DNA from: an uncultured Eubacteriales bacterium
GTDB taxonomy: Bacteria > Bacillota > Clostridia > Oscillospirales > Oscillospiraceae
DNA length: 20,903 nt
Direction: 5' to 3'
Assembly: GCA_902475435.1 (NCBI GenBank)
Contig: CABRZL010000028.1
Span: 1-20,903, forward strand
This document shows positions 5,814 through 13,735 of the stretch, piece by piece. A program made the translations under genes and the position numbers. Under the pieces are notes generated by a model. It was given only the letters and a program-made list of their open reading frames with translations, did no database searches and was not told where the DNA came from. Within the stretch, counting starts at the first letter, position 1, and every line of letters begins with the position of its first letter.

Positions 5814-5842
5814 TTGACACTGTCAGGGAACTATGGTATATT
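5814..5842 (+). promoter_or_regulatory. Sigma-A promoter of polysaccharide module 1
   Basis: Perfect TTGACA (5814-5819), 17-base spacer, TATATT (5837-5842). The 11-base palindrome TGACACTGTCA (5815-5825) overlaps the -35 and could be an operator. The predicted transcript has an AT-rich leader of about 70 bases before the TTG at 5919. The 5760-5918 stretch holds nothing else I can support. Confidence 0.8.
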
Positions 5843-5918
5843 TCAAAATATATAAATTTTAGTATATATTATTGTCAGATATCAATTTACAACGAAATGG
5901 ATATTGTGGAGACGACCA

Positions 5919-7487
5919 TTGAAAAAAGAAAATCATCTAAAATCCATCTCCTGGGTTATGGTTATCATGTTGGTTGGAAAACTTTTGTCTTTGGTAGCCA
6001 ACCAAGCATATCTATCCTACTTTGGCGCAGGAGATGAAAAACTGAATATTTTTTCCTGGGCGCTACAGATTCCCAATTATCTGTTTCAAAGTCTAGGAAC
6101 CGCCCTGGCCAGTGTGGTGATTCCGGTGTTTGCCGCGCTGTGTGTTCAGGGAAAACGTCGGGAGGCGAATCGCTTCGGATCCAATATTATCACCGTTTCT
6201 ACCATCATCACATTGGGCTTGGTGATAATCGGTATGGGGCTGTCGGCGGTTCTCCCGGCGTTTACGGATTTTACGGATAAAGAATACACGGCGCTGGCTC
6301 TGCGCATTATGATGCCAGTGATGCTCTTTTACAGCCTCAGCTATATTTATCAGGGTATTCTGCAATCACGAAACCGTTTTAAATCAGCAGCATTGGTGAA
6401 TTTACCCAACGGCATTGTGATTCTTCTGTATCTTTGGCTGTTTGCCGACCGTTTCGGCGTGACAGGTTTACTCGTGGCAGTAGTTATAGGCCTGTTTTTA
6501 CAATTTGCTATCTTAGTTCCGCCTGCCCATCGAGCCGGGTTCCGATACCATCCGGTACTGGATCTCCATGATGAAAACATTCGGATTGCCGGCAGGATGA
6601 CGCTTCCAATTATTCTGGGCGCAAGCGCCTATCAGTTTAACATGTTTTTCAACAACACCATGATGACCAATGTATCTCCTTCTTCTGTGTCGTTGTTTAA
6701 CTTTGTCCAAACACTTATTTTAAGTTCGGTCATGACGTTGGTGTTAGCAATTACATCTGTAGAATATCCCAATTTAACCGCACATGCAGCAACAGGTGAT
6801 ATGGGCGGGTTTAAAGATGCACTTACCGCTACTATAAACGGGTTAATCTATCTGCTCATTCCGATTACGGTTGGCCTAATCTGTTTGGGCAGGCCACTAT
6901 TAACCCTGATTTCGCTTCACGGCAAAGTCGTGCCGGAAAATATTACTACAGAAACGGAATTCCTTTTCATGTACAGTTTGTGCATTGTATTTCTGGGTCT
7001 GAAGGAAATCATAGACCGGGCTTTTTATTCGCTGCAAACTACACGAATTTCCGCTATTGTTGGAGTCATGATCATGGGAATCAATATCGTACTGGGCTAT
7101 GTGCTCAGCAAGTTTACTTCTCTGGAGGCAAACGGCATTCCTCTGGCTTATTCTATTTCTGTAATTGCAGGAACCGTCTTTTTAATTGGGATGCTGCGGA
7201 GAAAAATTGGTGCTTTCGGGGGCGGTATCCTGACGGTGGCTTGGAAAACGATTGTTTCTGCTGCAATTATGGGGGGCGCAGTCTGGGGGCTCTATCATGG
7301 ACTCTTCGGCGTTCTCACAGCAGATACAATCGGAAATCGGCTCCTCTTGGTATTCGTGCCGACCATATTGGGCGCACTCTTGTTTTTCTTTGTCAGCTAT
7401 TTACTAAAAACACCGCCAATTTTGGAGTTCATTTCTAAACTTACACATAAAGGGTGTGATAACCACGAAGGTTCTGTATCTGATTAA
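5919..7487 (+). CDS. murJ: MurJ/MOP-superfamily lipid-linked oligosaccharide flippase, TTG start
   Basis: A 522-residue integral membrane protein with roughly 14 hydrophobic segments, the MOP-superfamily MurJ/MviN architecture. It would flip undecaprenyl-linked saccharides (lipid II in classical MurJ) across the membrane. The family start VGKLLSLVANQAYLSYFGAG, the NYLFQSLGTALASVVIPVF loop, and KEIIDRAFYSLQTTR in the second half are typical; each is cited as a family signature. The TTG at 5919 is preferred because GTGGAG sits 7 bases upstream and translation then begins MKKENHLKS. A TTG at 5904 in the same frame has no such site. As first gene of a polysaccharide operon it may flip the polymer's lipid-linked units rather than lipid II. 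It overlaps the next gene by about 30 bases. Confidence 0.88.
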   Translation: MKKENHLKSISWVMVIMLVGKLLSLVANQAYLSYFGAGDEKLNIFSWALQIPNYLFQSLGTALASVVIPVFAALCVQGKRREANRFGSNIITVSTIITLGLVIIGMGLSAVLPAFTDFTDKEYTALALRIMMPVMLFYSLSYIYQGILQSRNRFKSAALVNLPNGIVILLYLWLFADRFGVTGLLVAVVIGLFLQFAILVPPAHRAGFRYHPVLDLHDENIRIAGRMTLPIILGASAYQFNMFFNNTMMTNVSPSSVSLFNFVQTLILSSVMTLVLAITSVEYPNLTAHAATGDMGGFKDALTATINGLIYLLIPITVGLICLGRPLLTLISLHGKVVPENITTETEFLFMYSLCIVFLGLKEIIDRAFYSLQTTRISAIVGVMIMGINIVLGYVLSKFTSLEANGIPLAYSISVIAGTVFLIGMLRRKIGAFGGGILTVAWKTIVSAAIMGGAVWGLYHGLFGVLTADTIGNRLLLVFVPTILGALLFFFVSYLLKTPPILEFISKLTHKGCDNHEGSVSD

Positions 7488-8550
7488 CTTCGCCGGGCAA
7501 GGTGGTACGGAAAAATATGTGGAGCGATTGGTTCACGCCTTTCATCCGGATCAATGCCAGTGCTGTCTCTGCTATCATATTGAAGGGCCCCTGGTCCAGC
7601 GTATGAAGGCACTGGGCGTTCCAACATTTCACTTAAAAATGCGCCATCCCTTTGATCTCTTCGCCGCCAAACAACTTGCAGCGCTTTGCCGGAGAGAACA
7701 TGTTGACGTCATCCATGCACAATATCCCCGTGAGAACTACATTGCCATATTGTCCCGCATTTTTGGCAGCGGCGTCCGAGTTGTGTTCACGGCGCATTTG
7801 ACCTTGGAACAACCATTGCCTTGGAAAATTGCAAACCGAATAGTGACCAGAAAGGATCATCGGGTAATTGCAGTATGCAATGCAGGTGCAGAGATTCTTA
7901 AAAAAAATGGTGTTCCTCAAAGCCAGATTACGGTGGTTTTCAATGGCGTCGACGCAGATACCATGCCGCATCGAGACCGATCTGTATGGCGAGAATTTGG
8001 AATTCCCGAAGAAGCCCTGGTACTCACCATTTTAGCCCGCCTTTCTCCGGAGAAAGGTTTGGATTTTTTGATAGATGCAATTCAGGCCCTGCAAAGAAAA
8101 ACGGACCGATCTTTTCGAGTGGTAATCGCCGGAGATGGAGAACTGCTAGAGATTCTGAAACGTAAAATCGGACAGGCAGGCCTTACAGAGACAGTTCTTC
8201 TTCTGGGTTATCGGACCGACACAGATCGACTGTTGGCAGCCTCCGATATTTATATGAACTCCTCACAAAGTGAAGCAATGAGTTTCTCTATATTAGAAGC
8301 ACTAGCCAATCAGTTGCCGATTATGGCAACTGACGCAGGTGGAAACAGGGAGCTGGTAGCAACGAAACCCGTCTGCGGAATGCTGTCACCCTATGGCGAT
8401 GTGGAGCACTTTAGCGATGGACTCTGCCAGATGATCGAAAACGCAGACCTTCGCCGTCAATACAGTGCCGCGGCATATCAAAAAGCAAAGGGAATGTTTT
8501 CTCTAAAACAGATGACTGAACACGTTTATCAAACGTATCAGCCCGAATGA
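7456..8550 (+). CDS. GT4-family glycosyltransferase
   Basis: A 364-residue GT-B fold, retaining glycosyltransferase that would add a sugar to a membrane-linked acceptor at the cytoplasmic face. Visible features are the N-terminal GQGGTEKYVERL loop for acceptor/donor entry, FTAHLT, VVFNGVDAD, ARLSPEKGLDFL and the EX7E motif Glu273...Glu281 within SEAMSFSILEALAN. The exact sugar cannot be told. The start is uncertain: GTG at 7456 is the only standard codon near the conserved KVLYLINFAG start, but it lies one base from the AGGG site. Homologues usually begin MKVLYL, and here the codon in the M position is ACG (7465). It overlaps the MurJ gene end, implying translational coupling. Confidence 0.9.
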   Translation: MITTKVLYLINFAGQGGTEKYVERLVHAFHPDQCQCCLCYHIEGPLVQRMKALGVPTFHLKMRHPFDLFAAKQLAALCRREHVDVIHAQYPRENYIAILSRIFGSGVRVVFTAHLTLEQPLPWKIANRIVTRKDHRVIAVCNAGAEILKKNGVPQSQITVVFNGVDADTMPHRDRSVWREFGIPEEALVLTILARLSPEKGLDFLIDAIQALQRKTDRSFRVVIAGDGELLEILKRKIGQAGLTETVLLLGYRTDTDRLLAASDIYMNSSQSEAMSFSILEALANQLPIMATDAGGNRELVATKPVCGMLSPYGDVEHFSDGLCQMIENADLRRQYSAAAYQKAKGMFSLKQMTEHVYQTYQPE

Positions 8551-8566
8551 GACGGAGGATTTTTCA

Positions 8567-9076
8567 ATGGAAAACAAGAAAACGCGAAAATTCAATATCG
8601 TAGATATTATTGTTCTTTTGGTGCTGCTGCTTGGCATTGCATTTGTGCTGTTACGGATATTTGGCGGTTCCTCTCTGATGGGTTTGGTATCCGGAGAAAC
8701 ACAGGACACCTATGTCATTACATTTACTGGCGATGAAGTGCCAGATTTTGTGGCTGAACGAGTCGTAATCGGCTCCGCTGTGACTGACGACGCCTGTACG
8801 GTGGATTTAGGAACCGTCTTGGATGTGCAGCTGGACGAGTCCATTTCTTATAACGCCAATGCTGCCGGCGAGCTGGTTGCTTCCAGCAGGGATGATTCCA
8901 GAAGCATTAAACTCATGTGTGAGGTACAAGCATCAGATAACGGCAATGGTGTTTCTGTGGATGGCACACAATTTGGGGTAGGACATACCATGGTGGTTCG
9001 AGCAGGGGATGCAAAAATGTATTTAACACTCTATGATATTGAGAAAAAGAGTGAGAGCGAGTACGCTGAACAGTGA
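8567..9076 (+). CDS. DUF4330 membrane protein (copy 1)
   Basis: A 169-residue bitopic membrane protein of the DUF4330 type; function unknown. A short basic N-terminus (KKTRKFNIVD) leads into one hydrophobic segment at about 12-32. It is followed by an extracytoplasmic domain with the family order of strand, V..VVIGSAV.D, DLGTVLDVQLDE, and a later GV..FGVGHTMVVRAG. RBS GGAGG is 7 bases from the ATG. It lies between a GT4 and an O-antigen ligase gene. Two further DUF4330 copies occur in module 2, so the family is tied to this polymer system, perhaps as a partner of the polymerase or ligase. That role is inference from context only. Confidence 0.8.
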   Translation: MENKKTRKFNIVDIIVLLVLLLGIAFVLLRIFGGSSLMGLVSGETQDTYVITFTGDEVPDFVAERVVIGSAVTDDACTVDLGTVLDVQLDESISYNANAAGELVASSRDDSRSIKLMCEVQASDNGNGVSVDGTQFGVGHTMVVRAGDAKMYLTLYDIEKKSESEYAEQ

Positions 9077-9108
9077 GGGTATAGAACACCCAGTTTTGGG
9101 AGGAACCT

Positions 9109-10641
9109 ATGATTACTGATTTTGTTTTTTGCACCATACCTCTATGGCTACGCCGTCTGGGAAATACTGCGGCAAAAAGCTGGTGCTTTGGTCTGCTTCA
9201 GCGGATTTACCAGTTCTTCCGACGCCTTTGCTATGAGAGCTGGATCGGGAAAACATTATCCCGTCACGAGCAAGAAGGTCATATATACAAAAATTCTCTG
9301 ACTTGCCGTGTCCTTGATGCGCTCCTACGAGGAATTGTACAATTCGTCCGAACGATTGTCTCTCTTTTGACGTTCGGCACTTATGACTCTGTCGCAATTT
9401 CCCTGGGAAAACGTGTTTGTGCGCATTGGACATTTTTAGACTTTTCGTTTCTCTGCGGAGGATCTATCTTTCTGATGCTGATTTGTCCCGGAGAATATTG
9501 GCGCAATATTTTTGGACTGGGGATTTCATTTCTTCTAGCCATGGCACTATTGGTGATCACTGCAGTAAAACAACGAGAAACCCTCACCGTAAAGAAACTA
9601 GGCCTTCCCTTTGTGATATTTGTATTTGCCACAATTGTCGGCGTCGGCGTGGCAAATGACCGTTCCGAGGCGTTACGGGTATTCTGTTTCTTCCTGACGG
9701 CTTTTTTGCTGTGCATTGTTTTAATTGGTTCTTTGACGGATGAAAAAGCACTGAAAAAATTTCTGTCATTTATCTACTGGGCCATGATTGTTATGGCGTT
9801 GATGGGATTTTATCAGAGAATAGCGGGCGTTGAAGTCAGTGCATCCTTGACAGACCTCACCGTCAACGCAGGCATGCCGGGACGCGTATATTCTTCTTTT
9901 GAAAATCCAAATAATTATGCCGAGGCAATTGTGCTCTTGTTGCCGCTTGCTCTGGCATACTGCACCATGGTAGAGGGACAAAATCACCGGATTGCAGCGC
10001 TGCTGTCCCTGCTGCTGCCGGTGGGCGCGCTGCTAATGACATATTCCCGCTCCGGATGGGTGAGTTTTGCTTTGGCCGCAGTTGTGTTTGTTTTCTTTTA
10101 CAACAAACGTCTGATGCCGGCATTTCTGCTGCTAGCGTTGCTGGCAATTCCACTACTTCCTCAAACGATCATCAACCGGATTTTGACCATTGGCTCCACC
10201 AAGGATTCTTCCAATACCTATCGTCTCTATATTTGGGACAGCGCACTAAACATGATTCGGGATTATGGTCTACGAGGCCTTGGCCTGGGACCGGAAAATT
10301 TCCGGCCGGTATATCTGGCCTATGCGCATAAGACTGCAGTGAACGCAATGCATGCCCATATGCTTTATTTGGAGATTTGGATTGAAATGGGATTGCTGGG
10401 CATTGGAAGCTATCTCTGTTATTATTTCTGTACCATTCGCAATGCAATTATTCGCATCGGGACTTCATCCAAGACATTGCGAATTACCTTGATCTCTGCA
10501 GTAAGTTCTTTAGCCGGCATTGCATTTATATCTGCGGCGGAATATATCTGGTATTATCCTCGTGTGCTGTTTTGCTTTTTCATCCTCACAGGCGTTGCAA
10601 CGGCAGCCGTCAACATCTCTAGGAGAGGAGAGCCCACATGA
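9109..10641 (+). CDS. O-antigen ligase/polymerase-family membrane protein (copy 1)
   Basis: A 510-residue polytopic protein of the Wzy_C/O-antigen ligase superfamily, which polymerises lipid-linked repeat units or transfers polymers to an acceptor outside the membrane. About ten hydrophobic segments are visible from residue ~105. Family features are VYSSFENPNNYAE, TYSRSGW, SSNTYRLYIWDSALNMI and the large loop GLGLGPENF...AHAHMLYLEIWIEMG containing the usual histidines. The first ~100 residues are an unusual arginine-rich, aromatic extension. GGGAGGA precedes the ATG by 4 bases. Its stop overlaps the next start as ATGA (10638-10641). The paralogue is at 13736. Confidence 0.88.
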   Translation: MITDFVFCTIPLWLRRLGNTAAKSWCFGLLQRIYQFFRRLCYESWIGKTLSRHEQEGHIYKNSLTCRVLDALLRGIVQFVRTIVSLLTFGTYDSVAISLGKRVCAHWTFLDFSFLCGGSIFLMLICPGEYWRNIFGLGISFLLAMALLVITAVKQRETLTVKKLGLPFVIFVFATIVGVGVANDRSEALRVFCFFLTAFLLCIVLIGSLTDEKALKKFLSFIYWAMIVMALMGFYQRIAGVEVSASLTDLTVNAGMPGRVYSSFENPNNYAEAIVLLLPLALAYCTMVEGQNHRIAALLSLLLPVGALLMTYSRSGWVSFALAAVVFVFFYNKRLMPAFLLLALLAIPLLPQTIINRILTIGSTKDSSNTYRLYIWDSALNMIRDYGLRGLGLGPENFRPVYLAYAHKTAVNAMHAHMLYLEIWIEMGLLGIGSYLCYYFCTIRNAIIRIGTSSKTLRITLISAVSSLAGIAFISAAEYIWYYPRVLFCFFILTGVATAAVNISRRGEPT

Positions 10642-12866
10642 AAATTATGCACATCATCAGCGGCGGTGATAAGGGCGGCGCAAAAACCCACATGTTTGCG
10701 TTGCTAGATGAGTTGTGCAAAATTGCGGATGTTACAGTAGTCTGCTTAATGCAGGGGGTATTTTACCAAGAAATTCAAGAGCGCAGTGTTCGTACGGTTC
10801 TGTTAGAGCAAAAAAACCGTATGGATTTGTCTGTCTGCCGGACAGTGGAACATATGGTTCAAGAGGAAGGCTTCGACATCATCAATGCCCACGGCGCAAG
10901 AGCAAATTTTGTGGCTATGCTGCTCCGAAAGAGGAAACTGCGCATTCCTATTGTTACGACCATTCACAGCGATTACCTCTTGGACTTTGATACACTTGGG
11001 AAAAAATTGATTTTTACACCACTGAACATGATCGCTTTGAAAAAGCTTCGGTATAAAATTGCGGTCAGCGATTCTTTCCGCGACATGCTGATCTCCCGCG
11101 GATTTCATCCCAACGATATTCGGACAGTGTATAACGGAATGCGGTTTGACGAACCAATCAATCCAGTCTCCAAGGAAGCGTTCGCCGCACGTTTTTCCAT
11201 TCCATATGACCCCGACAAGGTGTACATCGGTATTGCGGCCCGATTCAATCGCGTAAAAGGCGTAGATGTATTTCTGCAAGCCGCTGCGCAGGTTTTGCAA
11301 CATACGGACAAAGCGAGATTTGTGATTATTGGGGAAGGAGAAGACGAAGGGTCTTTAAAGGCATTGGCTCAATCCTTGGGAATTGGGGATAAAGTATATT
11401 TTTTGGGATTTGTACGGGAAAATTATGACTTTTATCATTTCATTGATATTAACACCTTGACATCTCTCAGCGAAAGCTTCCCTTATTCCCTTTTAGAGGG
11501 TGCCCGAATGAAAAAGCCCACAGTTGCTTCGGCAGTGGGCGGTGTTCCACAGCTGATTCTGGACGGCGAAACTGGACTGCTGTTTGACAATCAAGATGCA
11601 GCAGAATGCAGTCGCCATTTGCTTTGGATGATCGAACATCAAGATCAGGCTCGTCACATGGGACAAGCGCTATATGATTATGCATCTCAACACTTTTCCA
11701 GCCACGCTTTGGCTGCCGCATATCTTCAAAATTACGAAGCCTTCATTCAAAAGTATCACCGAAAAAAAGCCTATGATGCAGTGCTCTCCGGTTATTATGG
11801 ATTTGGGAATTTTGGAGACGACCTAGTTTTGAGAACGCTGATAACAGAGATTCAGCGACGAAATCCACAGTTGGAGCTTTTGGTCCTCAGCAGGAAACCG
11901 AGAGAGAGTGCGCAGAAATTTGGTGTGGACTGTAAAAATCGGTTTAGTCTTTTCGCAGTGCATCATGCCATCCGGCAAAGCGGCGCGTATATCAACGGCG
12001 GCGGCTCTCTTTTAACAGATGTGACCAGCCGACGTTCCTTATACTATTATGCAAATCTTTTGATCTATGCCAAACGGCATGGTTTGACCACAGCCTTGCT
12101 GTCCAATGGTGTGGGACCGCTGCGTTATTCTTCCAGCCGCCGAAAAATACAGCAGGCACTGGCGTACACAGATCTTATCACCCTGCGGGACCGGGATTCC
12201 CTGGAGCTTGTACAAAAATTAGGATACGAAAATGCATACTTATCATCGGATCTCGCGGTACTGAGTTCTCCAAAATCGAACCGGGGAATCAATCGCCAAT
12301 TTGCTGCTTATGGCGTAACCCAGGGCAAATATGCAGTGGTATGTCTTCGAGACTGGCGGGAGAATGCACCTGATTTTGAGTCAGTGTTGGCCCGGGGTTG
12401 TGACTTCATTACAGAAAAATATGGTCTGCTTGTTGTACTGTTGCCTGTACAGCCTGAGCGGGATTTAGGAATCTCCCAAGAGGTCGCCCGACAAATGAAA
12501 TCTCGGAGTATCATCCTCGCAAAGCAGGCGGAGGATATTGACATGGTTTACAACTGGATTGCTGAGGCAGGTCTTTGCGTATCCATGCGGCTTCACCCAT
12601 TAATCTGCGCCTTTGCCGCCGGAACTCCGCTTTTGGGTATCTCTTATGACAAAAAAATTGCGGAGTTTTTAGACGACATTCAGGGGATTCCACCGCTGCG
12701 AGCGGAAGATATTCATCAAGATCAATTGTGCTCCGCACTCGATGCGGCCATGTCATCATCTGTGTCAAGCAACAAATCCATTTTGCATCAGATGCAGACG
12801 TTGGCAAAGAAATCGGTGGATCTGCTGATGATGCAGCTTCAAAAAGGCCGTGACCCGGCCCAATGA
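10638..12866 (+). CDS. csaB: GT4 glycosyltransferase fused to CsaB-type pyruvyl transferase (copy 1)
   Basis: A 742-residue two-domain protein. Residues 1-~370 form a canonical GT4 glycosyltransferase: IISGGDKGGAKTHM start, NAHGARANF, YNGMRFD, GIAARFNRVKG, and EX7E Glu279...Glu287. Residues ~380-735 form a polysaccharide pyruvyl transferase of CsaB type: GYYGFGNFGDD (385-395), NGGGSLLTD (from 453), SNGVGPL, RDRDS and SMRLHPLICA (from 649). CsaB adds pyruvate from phosphoenolpyruvate as a ketal on secondary cell-wall polymers, making the ligand for SLH domains. The fusion implies that one polypeptide both adds a sugar and pyruvylates it, or adjacent residues. ATGA overlap with the ligase gene. 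CsaB alone is usually about 360 residues. Confidence 0.9.
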   Translation: MKIMHIISGGDKGGAKTHMFALLDELCKIADVTVVCLMQGVFYQEIQERSVRTVLLEQKNRMDLSVCRTVEHMVQEEGFDIINAHGARANFVAMLLRKRKLRIPIVTTIHSDYLLDFDTLGKKLIFTPLNMIALKKLRYKIAVSDSFRDMLISRGFHPNDIRTVYNGMRFDEPINPVSKEAFAARFSIPYDPDKVYIGIAARFNRVKGVDVFLQAAAQVLQHTDKARFVIIGEGEDEGSLKALAQSLGIGDKVYFLGFVRENYDFYHFIDINTLTSLSESFPYSLLEGARMKKPTVASAVGGVPQLILDGETGLLFDNQDAAECSRHLLWMIEHQDQARHMGQALYDYASQHFSSHALAAAYLQNYEAFIQKYHRKKAYDAVLSGYYGFGNFGDDLVLRTLITEIQRRNPQLELLVLSRKPRESAQKFGVDCKNRFSLFAVHHAIRQSGAYINGGGSLLTDVTSRRSLYYYANLLIYAKRHGLTTALLSNGVGPLRYSSSRRKIQQALAYTDLITLRDRDSLELVQKLGYENAYLSSDLAVLSSPKSNRGINRQFAAYGVTQGKYAVVCLRDWRENAPDFESVLARGCDFITEKYGLLVVLLPVQPERDLGISQEVARQMKSRSIILAKQAEDIDMVYNWIAEAGLCVSMRLHPLICAFAAGTPLLGISYDKKIAEFLDDIQGIPPLRAEDIHQDQLCSALDAAMSSSVSSNKSILHQMQTLAKKSVDLLMMQLQKGRDPAQ

Positions 12867-12886
12867 AACCAGATCACGGCTATTTT
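12847..12886 (+). terminator. Terminator overlapping the ends of two convergent genes
   Basis: Stem GCCGTGA (12847-12853) and TCACGGC (12874-12880), 20-base loop, then TATTTT on the plus strand. The left arm lies in the last codons of the GT4-CsaB gene and the right arm touches the acetoacetate decarboxylase stop codon. The short stem and long loop make it moderate. Confidence 0.5.
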
Positions 12887-13623
12887 AAATAGTTATAAAT
12901 CACATGACTCTGCCCTAGCGTCAGGTTGGTAAGAATATGGCTGCAGGAAACAATTTCTTTGACTGGAAGGTCCCCCAATGGACAGTTTACATGTTCAAAA
13001 AGCTGGAGCCGGGCATCGCCGGACCAGGCCTCTAAAATTTCACAATCCGACGTTTGGGTACGAATTATCTCCGCAATCCGAGGAGATCCATCATAATTTG
13101 GTTGGAGCTTAAGCATATAATTGGGAGAACAGATTTCTTTCCGGGCAGTTTCCGGATCCAGGGGATAAAATTTGTAGGTCATGGTGGCTGTCGCAATCCG
13201 CATACGGGAAGGGCCATATTCTAAAATGCCTACCAGTGTATCCCCATCCACATATAATTTGGGAAACCCCCATTTTTTCGGATATGCATTTCGTTCACGG
13301 CCCGCAGCAGTCGCTTCAAAGTTGTCAAGATACATCATATGGAGATATTCTCCTGTTTCACCCTGAAACCCCACTGGGATAGCTTGTCCACACTCTGTGT
13401 AATCGCCAAAACCGGTGGCATCCGGCATTCGCATCACTTCAAATCGTACCAACGGTTCGTCTAGGAGTTCCAATGGTTCCGGTACGGCTCGTCTCAGAGC
13501 TTCCCAATCTGTTTTATACGTAATAAAAAGATGATCCCGCCGGTTGAACCGATGGCTACAACCCGGAATAGCGGGAGATGTCAAAGGGTTTGAAAATCGT
13601 TTCAGCACATCTGTTTCTGTCAT
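12880..13623 (-). CDS. adc: Acetoacetate decarboxylase
   Basis: Converts acetoacetate to acetone and CO2 in the cytoplasm by Schiff-base chemistry. The 247-residue product matches clostridial Adc in length and overall pattern. Key residues by recalled alignment to Clostridium acetobutylicum Adc are Arg29, Glu62 (RFEVMRM), Glu77 (YTECGQAIPV), and Lys116-Lys117 in AYPKKWGFPKL; Lys116 should be the Schiff-base lysine, with the second lysine lowering its pKa. PNYDGSPRI and DLPVKEIVSCSHIL are also typical. ATG at 13623 follows AGAGGAG by 6 bases; in-frame upstream Mets lie near or beyond the promoter. No ctfA/ctfB or adhE neighbours are seen. It lies antisense inside the polysaccharide locus with its own promoter. 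Confidence 0.95.
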   Translation of the reverse strand: MTETDVLKRFSNPLTSPAIPGCSHRFNRRDHLFITYKTDWEALRRAVPEPLELLDEPLVRFEVMRMPDATGFGDYTECGQAIPVGFQGETGEYLHMMYLDNFEATAAGRERNAYPKKWGFPKLYVDGDTLVGILEYGPSRMRIATATMTYKFYPLDPETARKEICSPNYMLKLQPNYDGSPRIAEIIRTQTSDCEILEAWSGDARLQLFEHVNCPLGDLPVKEIVSCSHILTNLTLGQSHVIYNYLK

Positions 13624-13654
13624 AAACGCTCCTCTTTTCATGAAGATATATCTG

Positions 13655-13683
13655 ATTGTACCACAGGGCCTATGGCAAGTCAA
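13655..13683 (-). promoter_or_regulatory. Sigma-A promoter of the acetoacetate decarboxylase gene
   Basis: Minus strand TTGACT (13683-13678), 17-base spacer, TACAAT (13660-13655), each one base off consensus. It lies about 32 bases upstream of the ATG at 13623. Confidence 0.8.
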
Positions 13684-13708
13684 ACAGCTGAAATGCTGCA
13701 AATTATAG

Positions 13709-13718
13709 GTCAATTGAC
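13709..13718. promoter_or_regulatory. 10-bp palindrome before the module 2 ribosome binding site
   Basis: GTCAATTGAC, a perfect palindrome 4 bases upstream of the AGGAGG of the second O-antigen ligase gene. A weak candidate promoter (CAAACA, 17 bases, TATAGG at 13703-13709) ends on it. Whether it is an operator is unproven. Confidence 0.3.
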
Positions 13719-13735
13719 GTTTAGGAGGCGCCGCT

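Noticed and set aside
5897..6037. ATG at 5897 as the start of the MurJ-like gene or an upstream leader peptide
   Set aside because: It is in a different frame from MurJ and has no Shine-Dalgarno. The GTGGAG site serves TTG 5919.
6980..7438. 152-residue frame inside the MurJ-like gene
   Set aside because: It lies wholly inside a well-supported membrane protein gene in another frame, with no ribosome site.
10803..11303. 166-residue open frame antisense to the first GT4-CsaB gene
   Set aside because: It is a shadow of a clearly coding plus-strand gene, has no ribosome site and shows no family motifs.
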